Positions 23,139 to 32,922 of a DNA stretch of 64,000 nucleotides are shown in pieces; the first letter of the stretch is position 1; every line of letters begins with the position of its first letter. The translations under genes were made by a program, and so were the position numbers. The notes under the pieces are model-generated. The model saw nothing but the letters and a program-made list of their open reading frames with translations, had not been told where the DNA came from and did no database searches. Source of the stretch: Haloarcula halophila (GTDB taxonomy: Archaea > Halobacteriota > Halobacteria > Halobacteriales > Haloarculaceae); assembly GCF_029278565.1 (NCBI RefSeq), contig NZ_CP119559.1, positions 1,116,001 to 1,180,000 on the forward strand, in the 5' to 3' direction.

Positions 23139-25244
23139 TCAGAACCACCCCCCCATGATGCCGAAGAAGGCAAGCAACAGCACGAGCCCGAGCGTCAGGA
23201 GCGCGGCGTAGTTGCTGACCACACCGGACTGGATACGCCGGATGCGGCTGCCGCCGAACAGACTGACGCTGGAGATACCGTTGACGACGCCGTCGACGAC
23301 GCCCTGGTCGAACTTGTCCATCGCGCGAGCCAGCGGGTAGGTGACGCCCGTCGCGAGCCACACCTGGTATTCGTCTTGGTAGTAGTTGTGCATGAATAGC
23401 GTCTTCAGACCGCCAAGCTTGTCGGTGTGCTCGACCGGGTCCGGGCCGCGGTAGAGCGCGGTCGCGGCACCGGCACCGGCGAGCGCGAGACCCAGCGAGA
23501 CGCCCGCCGAGGCCAGCAGCGTCGGAATCTCGCCCAGCGGGTAGCCGGCAGCGACGCCGCCGACATCGTGGAGCAGTTCCTCGTAGCGGACGAGCCCGGT
23601 CCCGAGCTGGGCCGGCCAGCCGCCCTCGTCGGGGCCGTGGAGCCACGCGTGCAGGAAGTCGATGTGTGCGCCGGTCAGTTCCGCCACGGGCTTCATGTTG
23701 ATGAACCCGATCGTCGCGGCGAGCACGCCGAGTACCGTGAGTGGCCCCTTGACGTTCCAGTGGACCGGTTCGGGGTCACGTGCGGTGTCGCTCCGGGCGT
23801 TGCCGTGGAAGGTCAGGTACACCATCCGGAAGGTGTAGAAGCCGGTGAAGAAGACGGCCAACAGCCCCATCGCGTACGCGACGAGATAGGCCGTTCCGAG
23901 ACCGCCCTCGCTCCCGAAGCCGTGGATGAGCGCCTCGTACAGCACTTCGTCTTTCGACCAGAAGCCGGCGAAGGGAACGATGCCGGCCAACGCCAGCGAC
24001 CCGGAGAGGAACGTCCAGTAGGTCACCGGCATCCGGTCTTTCAGCCCGCCCATGTCCCACATGTTCTCGTTGTGGTGCATGGCGATGATGACCGATCCGG
24101 CACCCAGGAACAGCAGCGCCTTGAACACGGCGTGGGTGGTCAGGTGGAAGACTGCGGCGATGTAGCCACCCGACCCCAGCGCGAGCATCATATAGCCGTA
24201 CTGGGAGATAGTGGAGTACGCCAGTACCTGCTTGATCTCCTGTTTGACCAGGCCCATCGTCGCCGCGAACAGGGCCGTGAACCCACCGATCAGCGCGATG
24301 ACCGCGAGTGCAGTCGGCGAGATGGCGTAGAAGCCGTACATGCGCGCGACGAGGTAGACGCCGGCCGCGACCATCGTCGCCGCGTGGATGAGCGCCGAGA
24401 CCGGGGTCGGACCCTCCATCGCGTCGGGGAGCCACGTGTGCAGCGGGAACTGTGCGGACTTCCCGATGACACCACCCAGCACGAGCAGGCCCAGGACCGT
24501 GAACCAGGCCTGTGGGCCGAGTCCGACGGTATCGAGCATCGAGATGGGGCCGGTCTCGCCGTCGACGACGGCGTGTTCGGCAAGCGCCGGGAAGCTCTGT
24601 GCGACCACTTCGCCCCCCTCCGTGATCGGAGCGAAGAGGCCGGTCCCGAAGGTAGCGAAGATACCGACCACGCCGATGAGGAAGAAGTAGTCACCGAAAC
24701 GGGTGACCAGGAACGCCTTCTTCGCGGCGCTGGGCGGGCCGTCCTCCCGGAACCAGAAGCCGATGAGCAGGTACGAACACAGGCCCACCAGCTCGAAGAA
24801 CATGAACGCCATCAGGAGGTTGTTGGCGACGACGAACCCGAGCATGCTCGCCGTGAACAGGCCCAGCCCGGCGTAATACCGGGGGAGACCCGTCTCGCCC
24901 TCGTCGTTCATGTAGCCGAGCGAGAAGACGTGGACGAGGAAGGCGATCAGACAGACGATCAACAGCATGAGGGCAGAGAGCGGGTCGATGAGCAACCCGA
25001 AGCGAAGCTGGATCGATTCCACGCCCGCGACCCACGTGTAGATAAACTCGTTGTAGGACGTGGAACTACCCGTAAAGCCACCGACAGTCAGCGCCACCCA
25101 GATCGAGAGCAGTAGCGATCCACCCGTCGCCGTGATGCCGGCCAGCGCGCCGCCCTTGGGCATCCGGTCACCGGCAAACAGTGCGACGAGGAACGATGCG
25201 AACGGCAGCAGGACGATCGCCGGAGCGTATGTGAATGCAGCCAT
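23139..25244 (-). CDS. nuoL: NADH-quinone oxidoreductase-like subunit L
   Basis: The distal antiporter-like subunit, 701 residues. It has FFELVGLCSYLLIGFWF, FPLHTWLPDAMEGPTPVSALIHAATMVAAGVYL and VLAYSTISQYGYMMLALG. The C-terminal part should form the lateral helix that braces subunits M and N. I chose the ATG at 25244 (MAAFTYAP), which has a GGTGG ribosome-binding-like sequence before it, over the in-frame GTG at 25253. It sits just after the nuoK stop. Confidence 0.95.
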   Translation of the reverse strand: MAAFTYAPAIVLLPFASFLVALFAGDRMPKGGALAGITATGGSLLLSIWVALTVGGFTGSSTSYNEFIYTWVAGVESIQLRFGLLIDPLSALMLLIVCLIAFLVHVFSLGYMNDEGETGLPRYYAGLGLFTASMLGFVVANNLLMAFMFFELVGLCSYLLIGFWFREDGPPSAAKKAFLVTRFGDYFFLIGVVGIFATFGTGLFAPITEGGEVVAQSFPALAEHAVVDGETGPISMLDTVGLGPQAWFTVLGLLVLGGVIGKSAQFPLHTWLPDAMEGPTPVSALIHAATMVAAGVYLVARMYGFYAISPTALAVIALIGGFTALFAATMGLVKQEIKQVLAYSTISQYGYMMLALGSGGYIAAVFHLTTHAVFKALLFLGAGSVIIAMHHNENMWDMGGLKDRMPVTYWTFLSGSLALAGIVPFAGFWSKDEVLYEALIHGFGSEGGLGTAYLVAYAMGLLAVFFTGFYTFRMVYLTFHGNARSDTARDPEPVHWNVKGPLTVLGVLAATIGFINMKPVAELTGAHIDFLHAWLHGPDEGGWPAQLGTGLVRYEELLHDVGGVAAGYPLGEIPTLLASAGVSLGLALAGAGAATALYRGPDPVEHTDKLGGLKTLFMHNYYQDEYQVWLATGVTYPLARAMDKFDQGVVDGVVNGISSVSLFGGSRIRRIQSGVVSNYAALLTLGLVLLLAFFGIMGGWF

Positions 25245-25246
25245 TG

Positions 25247-25549
25247 TTACCACCTCATCGTCGTCGCCTTCGTCACGTCGACGTCACTGAAGTTACGGTA
25301 CAGGACCAGGATGATACCGATCCCGACTGCCACCTCGGCCGCCGCGATCCCCATCGTGAACAGCGAGAAGACCTGTCCAGAGAGGTTGCCGTGATGGAGC
25401 GAGAACGCGACGAAGTTGATGTTCGCCGCGTTCAGCATCAGTTCGACCGACATCAGGAAGATAAGCGCGTTTTTCCGGGTCAGGATACCGAACAGACCGA
25501 TACAGAACACGGCCGCCGACAGCAGAAGGTACGCTTGAACGGGGATCAC
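25247..25549 (-). CDS. nuoK: NADH-quinone oxidoreductase-like subunit K
   Basis: A 100-residue protein with three membrane helices. FLMSVELMLNAANINFVAFS holds the conserved membrane glutamate of the E-channel. It overlaps nuoJ2 by four bases at its start. Confidence 0.93.
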   Translation of the reverse strand: MIPVQAYLLLSAAVFCIGLFGILTRKNALIFLMSVELMLNAANINFVAFSLHHGNLSGQVFSLFTMGIAAAEVAVGIGIILVLYRNFSDVDVTKATTMRW

Positions 25550-25890
25550 CGTCTCTCCCCCCCGTCGGCGGCGACGTCCTCCTCGTCGTCACGCTTTGCC
25601 AACATCAGGGCGCCGTCGAGTGCCGCATCGAGGACCACGGCAATCGCGATGAACGCGACGATGAACCCTTCAGCGGGGACGGCCGTCTGCCCATCGCCCA
25701 TCAGCGCGCCGGGTGCGATATCGAACATCGCCGCGCCGAGACTCATGGTGACGGCTGCGCCCTCGGGAAACCCGATCGGCGTCGAGAACGACGCCGTGAG
25801 GAACACACCACCCAGCACCAGAAACAGTGCGATAGCGGCCAGTCCAGCGGTGAGATTCCCCTCGGTGTTGATCTCGGGTTTCGTTGTCAT
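25546..25890 (-). CDS. nuoJ2: NADH-quinone oxidoreductase-like subunit J, C-terminal part
   Basis: 114 residues, corresponding to the second half of bacterial NuoJ, with two hydrophobic segments and a polar tail (LAKRDDEEDVAADGGERR). Haloarchaea carry NuoJ as two adjacent genes. It overlaps nuoJ1 by four bases. Confidence 0.85.
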   Translation of the reverse strand: MTTKPEINTEGNLTAGLAAIALFLVLGGVFLTASFSTPIGFPEGAAVTMSLGAAMFDIAPGALMGDGQTAVPAEGFIVAFIAIAVVLDAALDGALMLAKRDDEEDVAADGGERR

Positions 25891-26156
25891 GGTGTCACCT
25901 CGATGACCGACTCGTCCTCCCGGGTTAGCATCACCGCGAAGGTGATGAGGATGAGGACGCCGCCGACGTACACCAGAATTTGCATCGTTGCGACGAATGC
26001 GGCCTGGTTCAGCACGTAAAACACTGCGACGCTGACCAGTGACACACCCAGTAACAACGCCGAGTGCCAGACGTCGCGCACTAACACGACACCCGACGCG
26101 CTGCCCACCGTAACCATGGCGAACAGCGCGAACGCGATTGACTCGTACAGTCCCAT
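25887..26156 (-). CDS. nuoJ1: NADH-quinone oxidoreductase-like subunit J, N-terminal part
   Basis: 89 residues with three hydrophobic segments. ATMQILVYVGGVLILITFAVML matches the NuoJ helix with the pi-bulge. It follows a 145-base gap after nuoI, the only large gap in the operon, so an internal promoter is possible. Confidence 0.88.
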   Translation of the reverse strand: MGLYESIAFALFAMVTVGSASGVVLVRDVWHSALLLGVSLVSVAVFYVLNQAAFVATMQILVYVGGVLILITFAVMLTREDESVIEVTP

Positions 26157-26301
26157 CTTACTTTGAACCTCTTTCCGGCGGCCCTTTGAAGATTCCTCTT
26201 TTCGTTCGCCATCTTTTGTCGCTCAAGTGGCCGATAGCTGTCGCTCGGGACGAGAGCGTCGACGAAAAGGCGGATCCGTGGATTCGCCGCCGGAGACGGA
26301 C

Positions 26302-26763
26302 TTACTGGTAGTCGACTTCGCCTTCGCCCTCGCCGATCCAGGCGCCCCGGTCGGGTTCACGCGATTCGAGGGGGTCGATGTCCTTGTACCACGGAACGTT
26401 CTTCAGTTGTTCTTTGTCGTAAGCGAACTCGTCTTTGGTGTCCGCCGTGAACTCGAAGTTCTGGGTCAGCAGGATGGCGTCGGTCGGGCAGACCTCCTCA
26501 CACAGCCGGCAGTAGATACACTGGCCGATATGGAGGTTGTACTGCTCGCCGTTGCGCTGGTCGTCCATCACGATCTGGATGGTGTTGTTCGGACAGACGT
26601 TCTCACACTGTCGACACCAGATACACCGCTCCTGGCTCCACTTGTGGACGCCACGGAAGCGGGGGCTCACCTCGGGGGCGACGTCCGGGTACTCGACCGT
26701 GAACGTCTCCCCTTCGAGGGCGTGTTTCATCGTCGTCGCCATGGATTTCAAGACTCCGATCAT
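26302..26763 (-). CDS. nuoI: NADH-quinone oxidoreductase-like subunit I (two 4Fe-4S ferredoxin)
   Basis: 153 residues with two CxxCxxCxxxCP motifs (CIWCRQCENVCP and CIYCRLCEEVCP) holding clusters N6a and N6b, which pass electrons to NuoB. The C-terminal tail is acidic. It lies 34 bases downstream of nuoH. Confidence 0.96.
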   Translation of the reverse strand: MIGVLKSMATTMKHALEGETFTVEYPDVAPEVSPRFRGVHKWSQERCIWCRQCENVCPNNTIQIVMDDQRNGEQYNLHIGQCIYCRLCEEVCPTDAILLTQNFEFTADTKDEFAYDKEQLKNVPWYKDIDPLESREPDRGAWIGEGEGEVDYQ

Positions 26764-26797
26764 TGTGGATCACCGCCGTTGTCGAACGTCGCTGTGC

Positions 26798-27850
26798 TCA
26801 TACGTTGACCACCCCGACGATCACGGCTGTCAGCATGAGGTTCGCGAGCGAAAGCACGAGCATGCCCTTCCAACCGATCTCGATGAGCTGATCGATACGA
26901 ACACGGGGGACCGCCGACCGGGCCCACTGGGTGAACAGGAACACTGCCCACATCTTGATGATGAACCAGACGATCCCGGGGAGGACTGGCCCCGCCGGGC
27001 CACCGAGGAAGATGGTCGCGACGATAGCCCCGCCCAGGAAGATGTGGATGAACTCACCGAGGTACATCAACACGAAGTACACAGAGGAGTACTCCGTCTG
27101 GTACCCGGCGACGATCTCGGTCGGCGCTTCGGGGATGTCGAACGGGTTCCGGCCGACCTCCGCCAGGTTCGCGATCATGAACAGGACGAACGCGAACGGG
27201 TTGACGAACGCGTACCACGAGGGGATGGGACCGACCAGGGATTGCTGCTGGGCCGTGACGATCTCGCTCATCTGGAGCGAGCCGGCGAAGATGACGACCG
27301 ACGCGCCCGTCAGGATGAGCGGGATCTCGTAAGCGATGTTCTGTGCCACCGCGCGCAACCCACCCAGGAACGAGTACTTGTTGTTCGAGGCGTAGCCGGC
27401 CATCACCAGGCCGACCGAGGCGATCGAGGCCGTCGCGAAGACGTACGCCAGACCGACCTCGGGATCGGCGATCTGGATGTTGTACTCCATGTCCATCGGG
27501 ATGACCGCGAACCCGAGCAACGCAGAACTGGCCAGTACCAGCGGCGCGAGGTCCCAGGCCGGGCGGTCGACGCCCTCCGGGACGATCAGTTCCTTCGAGA
27601 GCAGGCGGACCGCGTCGGCGACGATGATGAGCAGCCCCAGCGGCCCCACGCGGTTGATGGCGATGCGGTCGGTGAACGCCGCGGTGATCTTCCGTTTCGC
27701 CCAGATGACGATGGCCGTGTTCGTCAGGACGAACGAGCCGACGGCGGCGGAGGCGATCAGCGCCATCACCAGGATGACCCCGGGGTTCGTCGGATCGAGC
27801 CCGAGCAGTTCCGCGAGCATCTCGGGGAGTGGTGCACCGCCGCTTTGCAT
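26798..27850 (-). CDS. nuoH: NADH-quinone oxidoreductase-like subunit H
   Basis: 350 residues with about eight membrane helices, forming the quinone chamber and linking the arm to the membrane pump. Key segments are GPLGLLIIVADAVRLLSKE and NPFDIPEAPTEIVAGYQTEYS with the conserved acidic loop. The ATG at 27850 overlaps the nuoCD TGA by one base (TGATG); a GTG at 27853 is in frame but less likely. Confidence 0.95.
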   Translation of the reverse strand: MQSGGAPLPEMLAELLGLDPTNPGVILVMALIASAAVGSFVLTNTAIVIWAKRKITAAFTDRIAINRVGPLGLLIIVADAVRLLSKELIVPEGVDRPAWDLAPLVLASSALLGFAVIPMDMEYNIQIADPEVGLAYVFATASIASVGLVMAGYASNNKYSFLGGLRAVAQNIAYEIPLILTGASVVIFAGSLQMSEIVTAQQQSLVGPIPSWYAFVNPFAFVLFMIANLAEVGRNPFDIPEAPTEIVAGYQTEYSSVYFVLMYLGEFIHIFLGGAIVATIFLGGPAGPVLPGIVWFIIKMWAVFLFTQWARSAVPRVRIDQLIEIGWKGMLVLSLANLMLTAVIVGVVNV

Positions 27851-29532
27851 CACCGATCGACCTCCCCGAGAACGATGTCGAGGCTACCCAGCGAGGCGAT
27901 CATGTCCGGGATGTACTCACCCTGAGACATCTCGGGCAGCGTCTGGAGGTTCGAGAAACACGGACTCCGGATCTTGAACCGTGCCGGTTTGTCCGTCCCG
28001 TCCGAGCGGATGTAGATGCCGAGTTCGCCCTTCGCGGCCTCGACGGCGCGGTAGATCTCCTCGTCCGGGTCCGGGCGCAGCGTCCGCGGGACGTTTGCCT
28101 GGATCTCGCGGTCGTCTTCGGGCCACTGTTCGAGCAGGTCGACACACTGCTCGATGATCTTCGCGGACTCCTCGACCTCGCGCATGCGGACGAGCACGCG
28201 CGAGAAGTTGTCGCCGCCGTCCTCGGTGACGACGTTCCAGTCGAGTTCGTCGTAGTAGCCGTAGGGATCGTCCCGCCGGAGGTCGTAGTCGACGCCCGAG
28301 CCCCGTGCGACGGGACCGGTCGCGCCGTACTGTTTGACCTGCTCGGGCGAGAGAACCCCGGTGTCGACACACCGCATCTGGAAGATCTCGTTGCCCGTCA
28401 CGAGGTCGTGGTACTCCTCCAGTTTCTCCGGGAGTTCGTCGAGGAAGTCCCGCGTCTTCTCGAAGAACTCCTCGCGGGGCTCGGGCAGGTCCCAGGCGAC
28501 GCCGCCCAGCCGGAGGTAGTTGAACATCAGCCGCTGACCGGTGAGGTCCTCCAGGAGGTTCTGGACGATCTCGCGGTCGCGGATGCCGTACTGGAAGACG
28601 GCGGTGAAGTCACCGAAGACGTCCAGCGCGAACGTCGCCAGCGCGAGCATGTGTGCCGCGATCCGGCACATCTCCGCGGACATGGTTCGGATGACCTGTG
28701 CGTACTCCGGAACCTCGATGTCCGCGAGGTCCTCGGCCGCGCGGGCGTATGCCCACTCGTTGAGGATGCCGGCCGAGATGTAGTCCCACCGATCGGGGTA
28801 GGGCATGATCTGGTGTCGGTAGGTCCCCTGCTGGCACATCTGCTCCTCACAGCGGTGGAGATAGCCGATGTCGGGCTCGATGTCGGCGATCTGCTCGCCG
28901 TCCAGCACCGTCTTGACGTGGAGCACGCCGTGGGTCGCGGGGTGGTGTGGACCGATGTTGACGAACATCGTGTCCGGGTTCTCCTCGCTCCGGTGGTCCT
29001 CCTGGAGCGGGTTGGCGTTCTCACGCAGCGTGACGATCTGTGGCTGGTCCTGGTTGTAGTCCTGGCCGAGCGGGTGGCCCTGCCAGGTCTCGGGCAGGAG
29101 AATCCGTTCCAGGTTCGGGTGGTCGTCGTACTCCAGCCCGACGAGGTCGTAGGCCTCGCGTTCGTGCCAGTCGGCCGTCGAGTAGACGCGGGCCGCGGAC
29201 TCGTTTCCGGGGTCGTCCTTCGGCGACGGGACGACGATCGACAGCTCCTGGGTCGGGTCCTCGTACTTTTTGAGGTGATAGATCGTCTCGTAGCGATCGT
29301 CGTACTCCTGGCCGGTGACACAGGAGAGGTGATCGAAGCCGGCTTCGGTCCGTAGTTGCGAGAGGACTGCCTGTACCTCGTCGGGGCGGATGACGAAACC
29401 CTCGGCGTTGACGTGCTGTTCGCGCTCGAGGACGTGTCCGTCGAGCATGGCGGCCAGCGCGTCGTAGTCGAGCCCGTCGTCGGTCACTCCGACATCGACC
29501 GTCGTGTCCGGTGTAGGTTCTTCGAGACTCAT
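27850..29532 (-). CDS. nuoCD: Fused NADH-quinone oxidoreductase-like subunit CD
   Basis: 560 residues. About 1-165 are NuoC (ending with YDLVGLEYDDHPNLERILLPETWQGHPLGQDY), and about 185-560 are NuoD (GPHHPATHGVLHVKTVLDGE, GYLHRCEEQMCQQGTYRH, RGSGVDYDLRRDDPYGYYDE), which forms one wall of the quinone site. The fusion is as in E. coli and other haloarchaea. Confidence 0.96.
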   Translation of the reverse strand: MSLEEPTPDTTVDVGVTDDGLDYDALAAMLDGHVLEREQHVNAEGFVIRPDEVQAVLSQLRTEAGFDHLSCVTGQEYDDRYETIYHLKKYEDPTQELSIVVPSPKDDPGNESAARVYSTADWHEREAYDLVGLEYDDHPNLERILLPETWQGHPLGQDYNQDQPQIVTLRENANPLQEDHRSEENPDTMFVNIGPHHPATHGVLHVKTVLDGEQIADIEPDIGYLHRCEEQMCQQGTYRHQIMPYPDRWDYISAGILNEWAYARAAEDLADIEVPEYAQVIRTMSAEMCRIAAHMLALATFALDVFGDFTAVFQYGIRDREIVQNLLEDLTGQRLMFNYLRLGGVAWDLPEPREEFFEKTRDFLDELPEKLEEYHDLVTGNEIFQMRCVDTGVLSPEQVKQYGATGPVARGSGVDYDLRRDDPYGYYDELDWNVVTEDGGDNFSRVLVRMREVEESAKIIEQCVDLLEQWPEDDREIQANVPRTLRPDPDEEIYRAVEAAKGELGIYIRSDGTDKPARFKIRSPCFSNLQTLPEMSQGEYIPDMIASLGSLDIVLGEVDR

Positions 29533-29538
29533 TGGTAG

Positions 29539-30225
29539 TCAGGGCGAGTTGTCCCAGTTGTACCGCATCACGAGGTCCTCCTCGTCGACCTCGTCGGCGA
29601 GCTTCTGGACGAGTTCGTCCTGTTCGAGGTCGCCGAACTGCTCCAGTTCGTATGGTTTGACCGTCACCGGCGATGACTCGCCGTTGGCGATCCGTTCCTG
29701 GAGCTTCGCGACGCCGTAGATCAGCGCCTCGGGCCGGGGCGGGCAACCGGGAACGTGGATGTCGACCGGGATGACCTCCTCGGCGCCCTTGACGACGTTG
29801 TACCCCTCCTGGAACGGGCCGCCGGAGACGGTACAGGAACCCATCGAGACGACGAACTTCGGCTCGGGCATCTGGTCGTAGACCCGCTTCATCCGCGGGG
29901 CGAACTTCGAGACGATGGTCCCCGGGACGATGATGACGTCGGCCTGCCGCGGTGAGGCCCGCGGGACGCCGGCACCGAAGCGATCGAGGTCGTGTTTGAT
30001 CGCGTAGGTGTGGATCATCTCGATGCTACAGCAGGCGATCCCGAACTGTAGCATGAACATCGAGGAGCCCCGCACCCAGTTCATGAACTGGTCGAACTTG
30101 GTGAGGATAAACGGCGTCGAGCCGAACGCTTCCCGCAGTTTGGAGTTGAAGCGGTCGTCCGCGCCCTCGCCCATCCGGGCCTCTCGTGTCGATACCTCGG
30201 TCGGCGGTGTTTGGTCACTACTCAT
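29539..30225 (-). CDS. nuoB: NADH-quinone oxidoreductase-like subunit B
   Basis: 228 residues; it holds cluster N2 with the CCSIEM motif, VPGTIVSKFAPRMKRVYDQMPEPK, GSCTVSGGPF and VPGCPPRPEAL. The first 35 residues are a polar extension. It overlaps nuoA by eight bases. Confidence 0.96.
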   Translation of the reverse strand: MSSDQTPPTEVSTREARMGEGADDRFNSKLREAFGSTPFILTKFDQFMNWVRGSSMFMLQFGIACCSIEMIHTYAIKHDLDRFGAGVPRASPRQADVIIVPGTIVSKFAPRMKRVYDQMPEPKFVVSMGSCTVSGGPFQEGYNVVKGAEEVIPVDIHVPGCPPRPEALIYGVAKLQERIANGESSPVTVKPYELEQFGDLEQDELVQKLADEVDEEDLVMRYNWDNSP

Positions 30226-30631
30226 ATGTATCTGCCCCCTTCGTTACCGACGGGTTACGCACCCATTGGACCGCGCCGTTACGCCACGCCCAGGCGAGTC
30301 CGACGACGAGGATGCCGACGAACACCGCCATCGGCAACAGAACCCTGGTGATGCCGACGGCCGACACCGCATCTCGGTAGATGAGGGTCCACGGGAAGAT
30401 GAGGACCGTCTCGATGTCGAAGACCACGAACAGCAGCGCGACCATGTAGTACTGGATGTTGAAACGGATATGTCGGCTGCTGCCAGTCGGCACCTCACCG
30501 GACTCGTAGGTGGTTCGTTTGCCTTGTTCGGGAACGCTCGGCCGGAGAAGGCTCGACGCCGTCATCATCCCCAGCGGGATTGCGAGCCCCACGAGCGCGA
30601 GCGCACCGATGGCAATCCATGCATTACTCAT
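30218..30631 (-). CDS. nuoA: NADH-quinone oxidoreductase-like subunit A
   Basis: 137 residues, three membrane helices, with YESGEVPTGSSRHIRFNIQYYMVALLFVVFDIE and its conserved acidic residues at the membrane. It is the first gene of the 11-gene operon. Genes for the NADH-binding module (NuoEFG) are absent, as in other haloarchaea, so the electron donor is not NADH bound by the usual flavoprotein. Confidence 0.95.
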   Translation of the reverse strand: MSNAWIAIGALALVGLAIPLGMMTASSLLRPSVPEQGKRTTYESGEVPTGSSRHIRFNIQYYMVALLFVVFDIETVLIFPWTLIYRDAVSAVGITRVLLPMAVFVGILVVGLAWAWRNGAVQWVRNPSVTKGADTYE

Positions 30632-30670
30632 TCCGGAATCTCCTATCGTTCGCCGGTTAGGTGTACTCGC

Positions 30671-30678
30671 ATATAAGG
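30671..30678 (-). promoter_or_regulatory. TATA box of the nuo operon
   Basis: Minus-strand CTTATAT lies about 40-47 bases before the nuoA ATG, implying a short 5' leader. Confidence 0.5.
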
Positions 30679-30807
30679 GTTCATTGTTCGGGTTTCGAGT
30701 GAGTCACGCCCCGTCGGCGGGGTTCGTCTGTGACGCGATGCGCGGGTCGCCAGACACCCGAGCGAACACTACCACGGCAGTTCGACGCCGGCCACCTCGC
30801 CCGCCGG

Positions 30808-31458
30808 TTATTCGTCCCAGTATTCGGCCTTGAACCCGGGCGTTCCCAGTTCGTGGAGGTCCCGCGAAACGTCACCGACCCCTTCCTGGAGACCCTGATG
30901 GTACTCGATCAGTCGTTCGCGGAGGTCCTCGTGCTCGCGTGCGAGGATCTGGACGGCACTCAGTGCGGCGTTGAACGACTTGCCCGCGTCGACGGCAGTG
31001 ATCGGTGCCCCCTGTGGCATCCCGATGACCGAGTCGACGGACTTCTCCTGGACGGGGACGCCGATGACCGGCAACGGGTACGCGATCGAGGCGGTCATGT
31101 TCGGGAGGTCGGCCGACTTCCCCCCGGCACCAGCGATGACCACGTCGAGACCACGGTCGGCAGCGGTCTCCGCGTACGCGTACATCAGTTCCGGGGTCCG
31201 GTGTGCCGAGACGACGAACGTCTCGAAGGTGAACCGAGCGTCGGGGGCGTCGGCGTAGTCGGTCTGTTCCTCGAAGCCGAGTTCCTCCGCGAGCGCGGCG
31301 TACGCGCCCGGCCGTTTCCCCTTCCCGCCGGCCATCGTCGCCAGATCCGAGTCGGATCCCATGACGATTCCCACGTCGGGTGTCAGTTCGTCGGGCTGAT
31401 CCGTCGCCGCTTCCTCGTGGAGTTGGTCGATCAGGGACTGCACGCTGTCGGCTGTCAT
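30808..31458 (-). CDS. purE: N5-carboxyaminoimidazole ribonucleotide mutase PurE
   Basis: Converts N5-CAIR to CAIR in purine synthesis, using the product of PurK (41294). The 216-residue protein has VGIVMGSDSDLATM, VVSAHRTPELMYAYA, AGAGGKSADLPNMTAS and GMPQGAPI. Between GSDSDL and SAHRTP there is an insertion of about 25 residues (AGGKGKRPGAYAAL...) that bacterial PurE lacks. An N-terminal extension of about 25 residues is also present. purE and purK are not adjacent here. Confidence 0.94.
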   Translation of the reverse strand: MTADSVQSLIDQLHEEAATDQPDELTPDVGIVMGSDSDLATMAGGKGKRPGAYAALAEELGFEEQTDYADAPDARFTFETFVVSAHRTPELMYAYAETAADRGLDVVIAGAGGKSADLPNMTASIAYPLPVIGVPVQEKSVDSVIGMPQGAPITAVDAGKSFNAALSAVQILAREHEDLRERLIEYHQGLQEGVGDVSRDLHELGTPGFKAEYWDE

Positions 31459-31562
31459 AGCCCAGGCTCCACGGCGGGGAACCTAAGCGTATGTGGTTTC
31501 GCTCACGCCGACCCCAGCCAAGAAAGGAAACGCTCTTGCCCCACACCGACACATCGTCGTAC

Positions 31563-32864
31563 ATGAGCAACGGGGACGACGAGGCACCCGAGGACGAGAC
31601 CGAGGCGCCCACGGACGACGCCGCGGCGTCTGACGACAGCGCCGGCGCGGACGTGACCGCCGACGCACTCGAATCACGGCTCGACGAGGCCGAGAGCGCC
31701 CTCGATGGCGCCGAGACCGAGGCCGACCTCGACGAGATCGAGGCGACACTGGACGACATCGAGAGCGCGCTGGAGTCGGCCGACCTCCCGGAGCCGGACG
31801 AAGACGACGAGGACGCCGAGAACCCCCGAGAGGAATTGGAGTCGAAGCTCTCGGACCTCCGGGACGGCCTCGAAGCGCAACGCGGCCCGTACGCCGAGGA
31901 CGTCGTCGGGATCGTCGAGACCGCACAGTCGACGGTCAACGACAGCGAGTGGACCGAAGACGGCGAAGGCGAAGCACTCGAAGCGGTCCGGTCGTTCCTC
32001 GAGACGGCGAGCGACCACGTCACCCACGACGCCGACACCGAGACGGACCTCATCAACGCTGGCTCCGCGCTTGAGACGGTCGCCGACGCGATCGACGCCG
32101 CCGGGCTGGACGCCGACGAGGACGCCGACACGATCACCTCGCTTCTGGAGGTCGCCGAGACGCTAGCAGACGATCTGGAGGCCGCGGAGGTCTGGGACGA
32201 TCTGACCGTCCGGGAACAGCTCGACGCACGGGGCTTCTACGATATCCTGACCAACGAGAACCGCAAGGACTTCCCACCCGAGTGGAACGCGGCCAAACTC
32301 CACGCGAAGCAGGGCAACATCGAAGACGTCCTGTTCGCGTTCGAGAAGCTGGGCTCGGAGTTCATGGACGAGTACATCATCGACATCTTCTATCACCTCG
32401 GGAGCGACGCCGAGCCGGCCTTCGAGGCGATGCACGAGAAGGCCCAACGGCGCGACAAGGGACCGATCAAGGTACTCGGGAAGATCGGCGACGACCGTGC
32501 CTGCGAGACGCTCCACGACTTCATCGACGGGGACGGCGACCCCGCACTCCAGAAGGTGACGCTGCGCGCGCTGGGCTCGATCGGCAGCCCCGACTCCGTC
32601 CAGCCGGTCGCGAACTGTCTCGACTCGGAGAACGAAGACATCCGCTCGGTGGCCGCACGCACGCTGGGCCTGCTCGGCGATACCCGTGCGGTCGAACCGC
32701 TCGCTGACCTCCTCAAGAGCGACGAGAGCGACCAGGCCCGCGCGTCGGCCGCGTGGGCACTGCGCCAGATCGGCACCGAGCGCGCGCTCGACGAGGCCGC
32801 ACAGTACGTCGACGACCGCGCGTACCTCGTCCAGGCAGAGGCCGAGAAGGCCGCAAGCGCCTGA
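31563..32864 (+). CDS. HEAT-repeat protein with acidic N-terminal region
   Basis: A 433-residue protein. Residues 1-115 are very acidic and helical, with repeated LDEIEATLDDIESAL-type heptads. From about residue 265 onward there are PBS lyase-type HEAT repeats (ALGSIGSPDSVQPVANCLDSENEDIRSVAARTLGLLGDTRAVEPLADLLKS), a protein-binding scaffold. No catalytic motif is seen. The ATG at 31563 starts the acidic region; the frame upstream to 31491 has unsuitable composition. Confidence 0.82.
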   Translation: MSNGDDEAPEDETEAPTDDAAASDDSAGADVTADALESRLDEAESALDGAETEADLDEIEATLDDIESALESADLPEPDEDDEDAENPREELESKLSDLRDGLEAQRGPYAEDVVGIVETAQSTVNDSEWTEDGEGEALEAVRSFLETASDHVTHDADTETDLINAGSALETVADAIDAAGLDADEDADTITSLLEVAETLADDLEAAEVWDDLTVREQLDARGFYDILTNENRKDFPPEWNAAKLHAKQGNIEDVLFAFEKLGSEFMDEYIIDIFYHLGSDAEPAFEAMHEKAQRRDKGPIKVLGKIGDDRACETLHDFIDGDGDPALQKVTLRALGSIGSPDSVQPVANCLDSENEDIRSVAARTLGLLGDTRAVEPLADLLKSDESDQARASAAWALRQIGTERALDEAAQYVDDRAYLVQAEAEKAASA

Positions 32865-32922
32865 TCCATCGCTCGTCCCCACGGCCGAACCTTCTTGTAC
32901 CGAAGGGCGACCAAACTCTCCG

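Noticed and set aside
23427-25115. 562-codon open frame on the plus strand
   Set aside because: It is antisense to nuoL, with the same R/E/D/Q-rich composition and no motif.
27829-29355. 508-codon open frame on the plus strand
   Set aside because: It is antisense to nuoCD; repetitive V/D/L composition typical of a mirrored acidic gene.
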